DNA from: Lasioglossum baleicum
Lineage: Eukaryota > Arthropoda > Insecta > Hymenoptera > Halictidae
DNA length: 64,000 nucleotides
Direction of reading: 5' to 3'
NCBI RefSeq assembly: GCF_051020765.1
Contig: NC_134935.1
Location: 16,183,579 to 16,247,578, forward strand
A program made the translations under genes and the position numbers. Within the stretch, counting starts at the first letter, position 1, and the number at the start of each line of letters is the position of its first letter. Positions 12,590-24,228 of this stretch are shown here, one piece after another. Below the pieces are notes generated by a model, which saw only the letters and a list, made by a program, of their open reading frames with translations, was not told the DNA's origin and did not search any database.

Positions 12590-14060
12590 TTCGTGGGTTG
12601 AAGAAGAAACAGTCATCGAGGGATTTCGTGGGATGATGAAGAACAAATTATAGTCGCGGGACTTCGTGAGCTGGAGAAACCGAACCTGATATCACGAGGC
12701 TGTATGTGTTCGAGAAAAAGAAGAAGAAAAATCCAACGTCGTGGGACTTCGCAGGATGGAGGAAGAAGAATCCAACGTCGTGGGACTTCGCGGGATGGAG
12801 GAAAACGAATTCAACGTCGTGGGACTTCGCGGGATGGAGGAAAACGAATTCAACGCCGTGGGACTTCGCGGGATGGAGGAAAACGAATTCAACGTCGTGG
12901 GACTTCGCGGGATGGAGGGAGAAGAATTCAACGTCGTGGGACTTCGCGGGATGGAGGGAGAAGAATTCAACGTCGTGGGACTTCGCGGGATGGAGGAAGA
13001 ACTCGACATCGTGGGACGTCGCTGGATGGAAGAAAAAATCAACGTCGTGGGACTTCGCGGGATGGAGAAAGAATTCAACGTCGTGGGACTTCGCGGGATG
13101 GAGGAAGAACGAGACTTCACGGGATGGAGGAAGAAAAAATCAACATCGCGGGACTTCGCGGGATGGAGGAGAAAGAAGACAACATCGTGGGACTTCGTGG
13201 GCTGGAGAAGAAGAAGAAAAAGAAACCAACATCGCGAAAATTTGCTGGATAGAGGGAGAAGAAATCAACGTCGTGGGACTTCGAGAGACGAAGAAGAACG
13301 AACTATCGCCACGCCAGTTTGTGTAATACAAGAGGACAAAGTATCTTCGTGGGCTGAAGACGATAAAACTGTCGTCGTGGGACTTCGAGAGACGAAGAAG
13401 AACGAGCTATCGCCACGCGAGTTTGTGTAATACAAGAGGACAAAATATCATCGTGGGACTTCGTGGGATGGAGAAGAGCAAACTATCGTCGTAGAACGTC
13501 GTGAAGAATAGAAGAAAACTTGGACGTCATCGCATTTTGTAAGGAGCTGTTATTGTAACACTTTAAACTAAGCAGAAGGAAAACTGGCGTCGTTAAATTT
13601 TGTGAAGAGCAGAATAAACCTCTCGTTATGGAACAGAGGATTAACTGTAGCCGCAGGATTTTAAGAAGAACAGAAGAAAAATTTCTTAACGTGGGACGTT
13701 GTGAAGAGTAGAGAAAACTAAACGGGCAGAACTACCTATACAGGATACAGTGGTGTGATCAAGAAGAAGCTGACGTTGATAGATTTTGATGAAAGCAGAA
13801 AGGAGTAACCGTAGATGCAAAACTTGTTTGGAATAAGGAGAAAAGAACTCCTGATGTCGAACTTTGTAAGAAGAGCAAGAAGAAATGGTTGACGAGAGAT
13901 GTTCAGAATAGAGACGAAGACGCTGACGATTCAGAAGTTCGTGATATCTAAATGAAGAAACAATTGGTGCAGGACTTTGTTAGATGCAGAAAAAGAAATT
14001 GTAGACGTAAGGACTTTTTAGAAAGAGAAAGGAGACATTTTCGATACAGTACTTTCAACT
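12590..14060. repeat. 39-bp minisatellite array with decayed flanks
   Basis: The core at about 12737-13260 consists of head-to-tail 39-bp units built around GTGGGACTTCGCGGGATGGA followed by a purine-rich part and AACGTC. Successive GGGACTTCG motifs at about 12782, 12821, 12860, 12899, 12938 and 12977 are exactly 39 bases apart, and these units are nearly identical. Units become more diverged and irregular on both sides: GTGGGA and GAAGAAGA remnants are seen from about 12590, and past 13500 to about 14060. Because 39 is divisible by three and the unit lacks stops, all three forward frames stay open, giving spurious proteins of 180-230 residues that repeat every 13 residues. Confidence 0.9.
13267..13474. 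repeat. 104-bp higher-order tandem duplication inside the minisatellite
   Basis: Two adjacent copies (about 13267-13370 and 13371-13474) share the motif GGGACTTCGAGAGACGAAGA and the segment GTTTGTGTAATACAAGAGGA, offset by 104 bases with few differences. This marks a later, longer-period expansion at the 3' side of the array. Confidence 0.75.
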
Positions 14061-14518
14061 GCGAGCTGAGAAAAGAAACCGGCTAACAAAACAATACAGC
14101 AAGCGAAAACAAATCGTATCGCTGGTAGGTCGTTGTATACTACAAGCACAACAGCTTCTAAAAATTAATAGTTTGTCAGTTCATCACAACTAGTCACTCT
14201 ACTGCAATGTTTATAATACTAGTAGATTGTCACGGTAAATTTATGTTCGTGTCGATATCAATATATTATTTTAGAATTAAATTTTTTCTGTGCATATTGT
14301 ACTCTGAAATAATTTAAAAAATTTATCGATAACAATTGTTTAAAATTTAAAGATAAAGTGTTGGAAAGTAACAATAGTTTGGAAATTTCGTTTTGGTTGT
14401 ATCAATTGATTGGTGAAGAGAATAAATTCTTAGATAAATAAATGACTAGATTGAACTTTAGGACATTGGGACAGCATAGCAATGACTTACAATTAGTTGA
14501 AACATGGAACACTGAAAC

Positions 14519-14735
14519 GGAACGAGAGGACGACTTCGTGGGACATCGTGGGATATCGAAGCAGAACCAGAACCGCAACTTTGTGGAACATCGAAGCATT
14601 ACCAGGAGGACGACTTCGTGCTACATGGAAGATGACTAGGGCGGCGACTTCGTGGGACACCCGAGAGAAGCAAGGACATCGTGGGACATCGTGGGACAGC
14701 CAAGAAGAACCAGGACATCGTGGGACATTCAGGAT
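14519..14735. repeat. Diverged sister of the minisatellite
   Basis: Irregular repeats of GACTTCGTGGGACATCGTGG and shorter GACATCGTGGGA units recur here, separated from the main array by AT-rich DNA. The shared GGGACTTCG/ATCGTGGGA core suggests common origin. It lies about 250-450 bases beyond the likely 3' end of COG4. Confidence 0.65.
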
Positions 14736-14986
14736 TATGCGATTGTGTTTCTAGGTCTACAATCGCAGAATCTTAGTTGTTAACATTCTAACGAAATTTT
14801 AATTCCAGTTATTATTCAATTTTTTATTTTATAATCTTAATTTAAGTTCATTATACGTAATATTTAATTTTAAATAAATTAACTGTGATAAAACCATCCA
14901 TATATATATGTATATACAATATCTTATAATTCCATGCGTAAAAAGTATACAATATACAATTTATATTTAAATACGGCATGTATTTT

Positions 14987-14992
14987 TTATTC
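14987..14992 (-). terminator. Possible polyadenylation signal of COG4
   Basis: TTTATT on the plus strand reads AATAAA on the minus strand, about 235 bases after the COG4 stop codon. Confidence 0.35.
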
Positions 14993-15226
14993 TAATGTAC
15001 CATTAATGCAAAAAATTTTGTGAATAAACGAAAATTAACTTGAACCTAATATTAAAAATCTATCAATATTTCCCCTTCTAAATACTGCAATAGAAAAGAA
15101 TACTAGGATTCATAGAAGACTTCTCATTGATAAGACATTTAGCATTGATTGGAATAGTATTTGACCCTTTGTTTAAATGAAACAATTGTATACACATATT
15201 AACAAATACGATGAACGTACTTCAAA

Positions 15227-18121
15227 TTAAAGCTTTAGTCTTTTTATATCTTCCGGACGAAAATCAGTTCTTAGAGATGCGACGTGACGAACTTCGGCAG
15301 GAGTTAGTCTCCAAGCTATTGCGTCTGCGCCGCAATAGTCTGCTAACTCTTCCACTTTTTCAACGCTTAGTATAGTAGCTATTTGCGTTAGTCTTGCGAA
15401 TTTGTCGCGTATGGACCAGGATGTAGCAGCAGCTAAATAACTTGCCAATGATCTTATTTCTTTATCGAGTATGAGGCCTCCTGCCTAAACAATTCAAAAA
15501 AAGTAAGCGTGTTAAATGTATGCAAATAATAAGTAGCAGCTATACATACTCTGTTAAATGTGGACTTCAAAACGACTTTTTCTAATCGGGCTGTGACTTC
15601 GGCGGTGAGAAGGCCAATCAAAGCATCGTAATTGGACGTGGTTAAACCGTCTTTAAAACTTCGTAGTAAACCCTCTAAATTCATAACTAGAGTTTGTACA
15701 AATGGTTCTTCCGTTTCGTATCGTAACAGATCATCCTAGAAATATTCATACTTTATTCGAATAAGGATCACAATGGGCGCGATCACTTTTTAATTTCTTT
15801 GTTTAATTTACTTCGTTAATATGATGATCCACGGATAAAAATGCGTCTACCCAGGGAGTAACTCTTGGTTTAACAGCACTTACGCGTAGCTGTTCTAATC
15901 CGTAGTCTGTAACGGCTCGTAAAATCGATATAACACTCTTCAGACCAGACAAACAACTATCAATTTTACCTCTATCTTTATCTTGCATATTAGGAAACGC
16001 TGCGTCTATTAAAGCATTTAGACTTTGACACAGCGTTTCAACGTGTTCGATGCTAACATCGGTATTGTTTAAGTAAGCCTGTGTCGGGTTATAAAATGTA
16101 CGATGAATTTCTGTATTTGAAAAGAAAGATCTTCGAAATTGTAATTAATATTACCAAAAACATTAGACGAGCAAGCTCTGTATCCGAAGTTTGCAAGCGA
16201 CCGTGTTGTATACTTGTTTGAAGGGCGCTATATGCTTGAGCCAAATCCAAGTATCCAGCTGGATATCCTTGACGCAGTCGATTCCTTAATCCATTCGCAA
16301 ACTCTCCTTCCAATATACCACAAGCCATATTAACTACCGCACAGATACCGTCTATGCTCCAGCTGGACATGGAACGCCTAAACAAGACAATTTCGAATCG
16401 AATTCGAATAAAGAAAACGCATTTTGAATCTTTACATTATGATGAATATAATACCTTATACATTTTTGTACTATGAAGAAAACATCATCCACCATGGTTG
16501 ACGTTTTTAGATCCTGATCCAAGGTATCCATTCCCAATGCTTTATTTACGCTTTCTTCAAGGAAATACCTTTCCAACGCAAGGTAAGTACCCAGAAGATC
16601 TTGCATTCCGCGCGCTAAGTCGGAATTACTGATTATGTTTTCAAACTCATTCATTAAATCTTTGAACTGTGCATCGTCCTGTGCACTAATTTCGATATCG
16701 TTCTACAATGAAAGTGATGGTTGATAGTATGCAAAAGATTAAATGTAACAAATTGGTTGGCATAAAATACAATAGATGCATTACTTTAACTCGTCTCCTT
16801 AAGAAACGTATATACAAATCAGCTCGCGAGTGCATTATAATCATTTCTCCTAGTAATAAATCAAATTCTTTTGGATCAGCTCTTTCCGAACTCGATTTTC
16901 GGAGATGATCATTTATCATTTGTAACTTTTTCGATATACCTCTGTGTTTTGTAAACTCTGTTATAATCTTTTTCACTTGCCTATTGAAGAAACGAACGAT
17001 AATGAGAATTGTTTACATTATTTTTCAGAATTACACGCATATACTCGTATTTACCTATCGCATTCCTTCTGTAGTATAGAAATTGTCATCAATAATTTTC
17101 CAGGGCCATAGTATGTTTCGATTATCGGTTGGTGTATTTCCACGATACGTGCAATCCCCTCGAATAACAATATCATAGTATCGGCAAAAATGACAGGCGC
17201 TCTTTTGTCATTGCTCTTAATTTCCAAAGCTGATTTCAAATTTTTTTGTGCTGTTTCATGTAACTGGTATCAAGAATATTGAGCTTTAATGGAATACTTA
17301 GTAACATAGTTGAAAGCATATGTTATTTGCAACGTTACCTTCGAACACAAGTAACTGCAAAATTTTCTAAGCCCTTCAGAATGCATTCCCAACAGAGGAA
17401 ATATTTTGAAAAATCTTTCGACGGAAGCTAGATCTTCCGATTTGACAGCCTCGTCGAATTTGCGTGTAACTACTGTTCTAAGTTGTAGCGCTGCTTGCTG
17501 TAAAGTGATCAAAGAACTGCTTATATTAGTATGGTCCATTGAAATATCTTCGGCTGTTCTTTCCAATAATTGCTGATCCATCGACAGATAACGATGTACG
17601 TGTGCAGCTCCTTGTTCGTAATCTTCGTTGCGCAATGCCATAGCCACACCTTCGCTGCATAATTGTAAATCGAGAATATCGTTTACTCGTCTTTGACATT
17701 CGCAAACTCTACTCTATCGGTGAAATGTTTACAGTTAAAAATTTGTAATAGAATGAAAGCCATTGTCGTTATTCGACTTACCCTTGCTAGATCTAATTGT
17801 CTCACTTTCGCACTGACATTCTTAGCCAACTCGTTAGTTCGTGCGATCATATTGTAAAATTTCTCACCCTCTTCTCGTACTATGATAACATTAGGTAATA
17901 CCCTGCTTATGTTTTGCAATTTCGCTTCCACGTGGCATTGTCTCGAAAGTATACTTTCCAAAGCTCTTCTCGTCTTAATCTGCAAAATAAAAGTTGTTAT
18001 TCGATCCGATTCTATTAACGAAACAAAACGGAAGAAACGCCAAGATAAGGATACAAACCTCATCTTCCGATAATTTTTCAAGGATGTGCTCCAAGTTCTG
18101 CTGATTTACGGGCAAATCCAT
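15227..18121 (-). CDS. COG4: Conserved oligomeric Golgi complex subunit 4 (COG4)
   Basis: COG4 is a lobe A subunit of the COG tether, which captures retrograde vesicles at the Golgi and binds SNAREs and Sly1. Ten exons in transcript order: 18121-18059, 17979-17782, 17713-17339, 17263-17055, 16980-16785, 16702-16455, 16377-16155, 16078-15812, 15735-15550 and 15484-15227. The phases fit throughout and the product is 740 residues, slightly shorter than the usual 760-790. The N-terminal part is coiled-coil-like. Family-conserved blocks include VERFFKIFPLLG, IFADTMILLFEGIARIVE, PIIETYYGPG, SMVDDVFFIV, and the C-terminal SIRDKFARLTQIATIL and ITWRLTPAEVR-type segment ending DIKRLKL. The exon 5 donor is ambiguous: GTAATG after Lys or GTTAAA two codons earlier, both in frame. 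The start ATG at 18121-18119 gives the expected short N-terminus. Confidence 0.93.
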
Positions 18122-20288
18122 AATGTGCACTCAAGAAATATTGTTTTATACAGGAAACACTGAGTTACTTTATAAGAACTTTGCATCTGTCACCTGTCAC
18201 AATGATAATCCTAACCTCCATCTTGATCATTGGCCATAGTGTATACTGATCTATTATTCCTAAATAGAGGTGGAACTGTGGAACGTCAATTGAAATCGAA
18301 TATAATAGATCAATAATAAATATATAAATGTTGGAATCATATATATAAATACTTTAGATCCACGAAAACGATAAAATACGAATGGCTAACGAGTTGTGTC
18401 TTTGAGAGAGAGAGAGATGTTATAACTATATGTTCAAATTATTTTTCTTTATTTGATGTCATTATGTTATATATCTACAATTATCTTTATCAGTACAATA
18501 ATATTATATTAATAAACATAGATACCAAATTTTAGATACGCAACAGTACGACACGTATACAAAACTCAGACACTACGCATTGCTAAACATTCATCGAGCT
18601 CGACCGATAGGCAAGATTCCTTACCGCAACCGTTGGTTGCCATAAAATTTTTCAATAAACAAATTTTATTGTCGAAATCATTCTTTTTCGAATATTTTCT
18701 AAACTATTTACCGCGTTGAAAAATATGTTAGGCAAAATCTGTAGATCTAGACAGGCTGTGTCTTTTTATGGTGTGGTTTCATCATATTTTATCAATAAAC
18801 ATTAGCGAAAATGTGTTTTCTTTTAACTTGCGGAACTTATTTCTTTTTAATTGTATAGATTATTTTGTAGGATATTCTATATATAATCGGCCGGGCGAGG
18901 CAAGCAATGCGATAATTCTATTTGTTATCCGTCGAGACTTTCAGCTAGCAGTTTGAGTGTTTCGTCGCTACATGGAATGACGCTGTACGGACCCCCGAAC
19001 GGGGCATATGATTCTTGTCGGAGTTTGCATTTCGTCTTATAGCAAGAGTGGCAAGAATCATTCACATTCGAACATAAGACAACATTTCGATGCTTCCCTC
19101 GCGAGATTGTTTCATTTCTGAGGGGTCAAATTGAAGAAGGGAAAAATGTACTTTATGGTAAGTGGATTATAATTTGAAAATGATTATGATGGCATAGTGG
19201 TAATCTAGAGAAATTACGAAGGCGTTACTCTGTGAAAATGTTGGCTCTGTGAACTGGCCCTAAAATATATGTTTGCGTGTGAGAGAGACAAAATGCTCTG
19301 TTCAATTATATATTTCAGTTATGAGGAATTACTGTAGAAATGATAAACAATAACGACTATACTTGTTATTGGTTCACGATGAAATTCTTTCTACTTGGTT
19401 TCAAGAAAATGGTTACGCGGATATCTATATGTACATAGTGAGGATTTGTTATATATAAGTTATTGAGAAAATAGCTATACTCGATGAATCACAATGAAAA
19501 TATTAATTGTAAGATACTATGAGAGATTTTTCAATCGTTATCTTTGTGGATCGAATAAAAATATGTATATATATATATATAAAAACAACGTTCACGTTCA
19601 TAGAAATCGGTAGAAAGAAAAATTCACCAATGACAAGGTCTGCACGGTGTTCCACACATGTATCGCGACGTCCCACGCATCGCGCGTGGTTTCTATAGGA
19701 AGTGGAGTTCTTTTCGCGCATCTTACGCGTTTTCCTGAAGGAAAATGGCTACCAGCTGTCATTTAATCGAGAAGTGTGGCTTTTAAAGTGACACAGAATC
19801 TTGCGAAAAGTCGTTCGACCGCGTATAAAGACCGTTTAGTACGATGCAATTACATAACGTTAAAATCGTTTGGTAGATCGACGCCACTTTTCATCTACAT
19901 GCGGAACCCGTGAACCTTCCATAGTGCCATGAAATTCTATTCCGCTTTACTGTTTACAGTTTTTATTTTTCGGCGAACGTATCGAGAGTAACGCGACAGA
20001 GCCACTTCCACATACATTTAATAACTAAATCGTTCCGACGGACACATCGTGCGACCGCTAATCGACAATAGTAATCGTGCTACGTGTTAAGAGCCACAAA
20101 CTTCTCGACCTCACTCGCATTATTTTGGGGAGCGTGATCATTGCAAGAAACGGTAAAACATCGTTTATGAGTATTAAACGCATGAACAAAACGAAAAAGT
20201 ATTGCGTGTTACGTTTTTATTTCTCTCTCGGTCTCTGCAAACGGAGAAGTTTTCTGATCGTTTCAACGGTATATCTATGTTATTGTAG
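18122..20288. other. Intergenic region between COG4 and the BTB gene
   Basis: The two genes diverge here, so both promoters and the 5' UTR exons of the BTB gene are expected. A GA run (about 18402) and a TA run (about 19565) are present. No ORF of substance was seen. GTATAAAGACC near 19825 is only a weak TATA candidate. Confidence 0.45.
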
Positions 20289-20297
20289 AGAAGCAGC

Positions 20298-20765
20298 ATG
20301 GGTTCGAGCCAACAGTTCTCTCTTAGGTGGAATAATTATTTAAAGCACATTACTTGTGCGTTCGACACGTTGAGGACAGAAGAGGACTTGGTCGATGTAA
20401 CGTTGAGCTGCGAGGGAAAGAGAATAAGGGCACATAAGATGCTCCTGTCCGCGTGTAGTACATATTTCAGGGATTTGTTTAAGGTAAAGCTGAGCAATAT
20501 TGGCTGTTGTATATATATATTACTTTATATACATATCAGAAACTCCTTCTTGATACCATTTGATTTGTCACAGGAAAATCCGTGTCAGCATCCAGTTATA
20601 ATATTTCGTAATGTAAAGTTTGACGATTTGGCGGCGTTGGTCGATTTCATGTATCAGGGAGAGGTGAACGTGGTTCAAGAACAACTAGCCAGTTTTCTAA
20701 CTACGGCGGAACTATTGGCGGTACAAGGTCTGACAGATGGCACAGGAAAAGATAACGACAGTTTG
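20298..20765 (+). CDS. BTB-domain exons 1 and 2 of the lola-like gene
   Basis: Exon 1 (20298-20483, 62 codons) starts at an ATG just after a probable acceptor (TATTGTAG ending at 20288). It ends AAG before GTAAAG. Exon 2 (20574-20765) begins GAAAATCCG after TTTGTCACAG. Its donor is the weaker GTGGAG at 20766, chosen because it alone gives phase 0 to match the next exon. Reading through this donor instead ends the protein at 20822 (IIVGEI then stop), so a short BTB-only form is conceivable. Confidence 0.85.
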
Positions 20766-23700
20766 GTGGAGGCACGTCCGTTTGAGTCGCATTCCCATCG
20801 AATAATTGTCGGAGAAATTTGACTAACGTCAAAATCACGTTTCAGGAGGAGATGGAAATTCCCAACGAGCCAGAAATTCAACTTCAGAACACGTCTAGTA
20901 AATCAACGGATAGCAAAAGGAACAAGTCACCGTCGTCTCCTTTGCCTTATCACGCAGTCGATCTGCAACCAGATGCTCCACCAAGCAAAAGACGAAAATG
21001 TCGAGAGAATGCGAACGCGAACGCAAACGCGAACACGGAGAAGGCGGCTGGTAACGCCTTGGCCGCGAAAGACTCTGAAAACAAAACCTCGGAGAATCAG
21101 ACGTCGACCGGTTCCGATCCCGTTGAAATAATTCCTCTAATGCCGAACTTGAAATTGGAAATGCCTGAATATTTAGTACAAGACGGAAGTAGCTGTAGTT
21201 ACGAGGATCAGAGTTTAGGAGACAGTTCGTTAAATAAGATGGGTATAGAAGACACGTCGTCCAATACGCCTGATCAAGACCAGAAACCCGATATCAGTCA
21301 AACGTTTTATTCGAGTAGTCAATCTACTTCGGATAATCTGGATCTCAAACAATCAACGGATGTCGGTAAGAAGTACAATAGTGCGTATACATGAATGATT
21401 AACAGCCGACCATCTTGCACCGTCCAACAAATTTTTCTTTCTTCTTCACGTTCCGATTTCTGGTGTGGTGGCCATCTGCGCTTGCCAGCAGGTGGGCAAT
21501 TGGACAACACCTTTCCCGCTACTACCTTACGATGTCTCAAGCCCAAGACGAAACGCTCCATTTCCTTTCCCTCGTCTCCCACACATTTCAGCCGCCGCCA
21601 CACTTGTGTCCTCTGGTCGAAAACGGAGTCGGGTAGATTATCTTTTTATGTCTTGCGAAATGAACATTCGTTATTCGATCTGTCGAATAGTCACGGAGAA
21701 TCGCCACCACTCGATTACCGGAGCGCGAGGAAAAACTACAATTTGTTGGACAGTGTTATCGTAACGCTGCGACGCGCTATAATGTAATATCGTAATTTTG
21801 TGTTTGAATTAGGACACCTACTTTCGAAACCTGGTACATCCGGGGAAAGATTAACGCAAGAAGCAGTGCAGGGTAAGTGTTTCTCAATCGCTATCTTTCC
21901 CTGTGTCTGCAGAATGCAAACGCTATGCTTTGCCATATCTTTTAACATTTGGGAGATCTCGACCGGTGACTCGTACTTTGATAGTATACTTCGGCGAAGC
22001 CTGTTCGAAATTGATAATATTTTGCGAAATTCCGGTTACCCCAAACTAAAAGAGATGGCATGGCAGTGAGTTTTATGTTTTGTGCCCACGTATCGCGCCC
22101 GTTAATATTTGTCGATCGACAAATTTTCTCCGCGAACCATTGACTGGCGATCACAGTCGGTCACAGTCCTTCGCAGTCGGCTCCAAGTCGAGCACAGTCG
22201 CGGACAGTTGAGTCGCGTCGCGTTGCGTTGCGTTCGCACACCGAACAAAAAATCTTGTCTCCTTTGGCAAAGCTCTAGTATTCTATCGAGATGCAGATGC
22301 AACGCGCGTGCGGCGCATTCTCCGTTCACGTGGATACAAAACAGTCCTTCCACACCTACATATATAATTTATACGTAACTTGGATTAGATTGAGTCGAGT
22401 TTGACGTTGAATTGTGCGGTGTAGGAGGGGATTAATTTCTTTGATCGATCCGTGGGAATAGTTGCGTGAACTTATTCTTTGATAACGGAAAATCGTGCAA
22501 GAAATTCGGTAGCGTGTGTGCAATACAACTGCTTCGCACCGTTCGAACGGGTACCAAAATTTTTCAAAGACTCCTAACGACAAGCATAAAAGCATCAAAA
22601 ACAGCGTTCGAACGTTAGCACGCGTTTGATTCGCTCGTGGACTCGAACGAATCTCGCGGGATAACGGAAAAGAGAGAAGTTTTCCAAGGAAATTAAGATC
22701 CATCGGACGCGCGCGCGATAACGATCTTGTAACTGCAATTCATCTGTTTCGTTCACTTTAGTTGTTTCCATTGTTTTTGTTTGTCACTCGACTCGTGGAA
22801 AAACCGAAAAGAGAAACACGATATAAATGAACTGCCGCGTTAACGAAACGATCGCGCGCGGCGTCGACGATCCGTGCAGACGTGAGAACGTCTTGCAAGA
22901 AATTTTTTGGAGAAATGCATTTCCTGCTGTGTTATTAGAAAGTCACTTTACCTCTTATTAATCGTATAGAAAAAAAGAAAATACTGTACTATATAGCGAG
23001 TACAGAATGCATGGTTTTTGGAATAAACGTTAAATGGTGTACAGGCACTCGGGGTGTAGGTTGAACCGTAGACATTAGCGAGCATTGCCAAGTGCTGTAT
23101 GTGTGCCGACAATCATCTACATTCCTATAATAACTCAAACAACAAAGCCACCTATCATTTATACTCCTTATGCGCACTAACTGTAAGCATACTCTTCTGT
23201 ATACACTAAAATACTTTCTCAATGCTGGTATCGGGTGATTTACTTCCGTAAGAACCGTAGAACTGTACAGGGCAATATTCGATCGCTCGCGCGGGCGCGC
23301 GCGCGCGTGTATCATTCGCTGTCGCACATGCCGCATCGCTTGCATGCAAAGTTAATCTTAAAATCGTTGGGAATTCCGTTGCTGTCGGGATTTCGTCAGG
23401 CCTGAACGAGTCGCGGGCTCAGATTCTAATAGTCGAGTTCCGAAACGATCGTACCGCGTTCCTTGTGGTGTCGTCGTTGACGCTGCGATTCGCGATCCGT
23501 TCGCTCTACGGTTACGTGTGTCTGGAATAAAATGAAAACACGGCGATTGCTATTAACGGCGATACTTAAGATTAACTTGCGAGACCTTAGTCACAACATA
23601 TTGATTATCGTTACGAAAATCTTGTAGCCTTGCCAGACGACTAATTTGACGTAGCAACGGTGATGGTGCTGTCGATAATAGCATGTATTTACACGGTTCT

Positions 23701-24195
23701 TCTTCTATACTTTAATACCTCGCTCTCTGTGTGTATACTTATCCTTTCTTCTCGTTGTGCATCGCGATACTTGAAGAGATCGATATATGGGTGCGTGGGA
23801 ATCCGATAATCAGGTCGAATCGATATAACGCCTCTAGAACCCGAACGCGAACGAATTCGAACACCGCTGACTCGCCGTCATCAACGTTCGATCGATAGAG
23901 CGACACGCTCGGTCTTTCGTATGTACACGCGATCGCGTAATCGTCTTTTCTTTCGGCCCCGGTTCGGCTCGACGCGATAACAAGCGATAACGCGACCCGA
24001 TCCGAGATTCGTATCAACTTAGACAAGAATTCTGGCAGGTAGGTAAGCAGAACATCCTCGCGTCGATCGTTGCTACCCGGTCCAAGCAGGAGCACGAATC
24101 GACCGATGCATTTGATCCGCAACCGGTCGAAAACCACCGGACAAAAAAACCAAGTCTCCTCGAAGCGTTCTCCTTTCGATTTCCTTCCGTTTCTT

Positions 24196-24228
<33 letters not shown>

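Noticed and set aside
12692..13430. Long ORFs on both strands (142-229 codons) with repeated residues
   Set aside because: They are created by the 39-bp stop-free tandem repeat; all frames are open, and no start context or splice logic singles one out.
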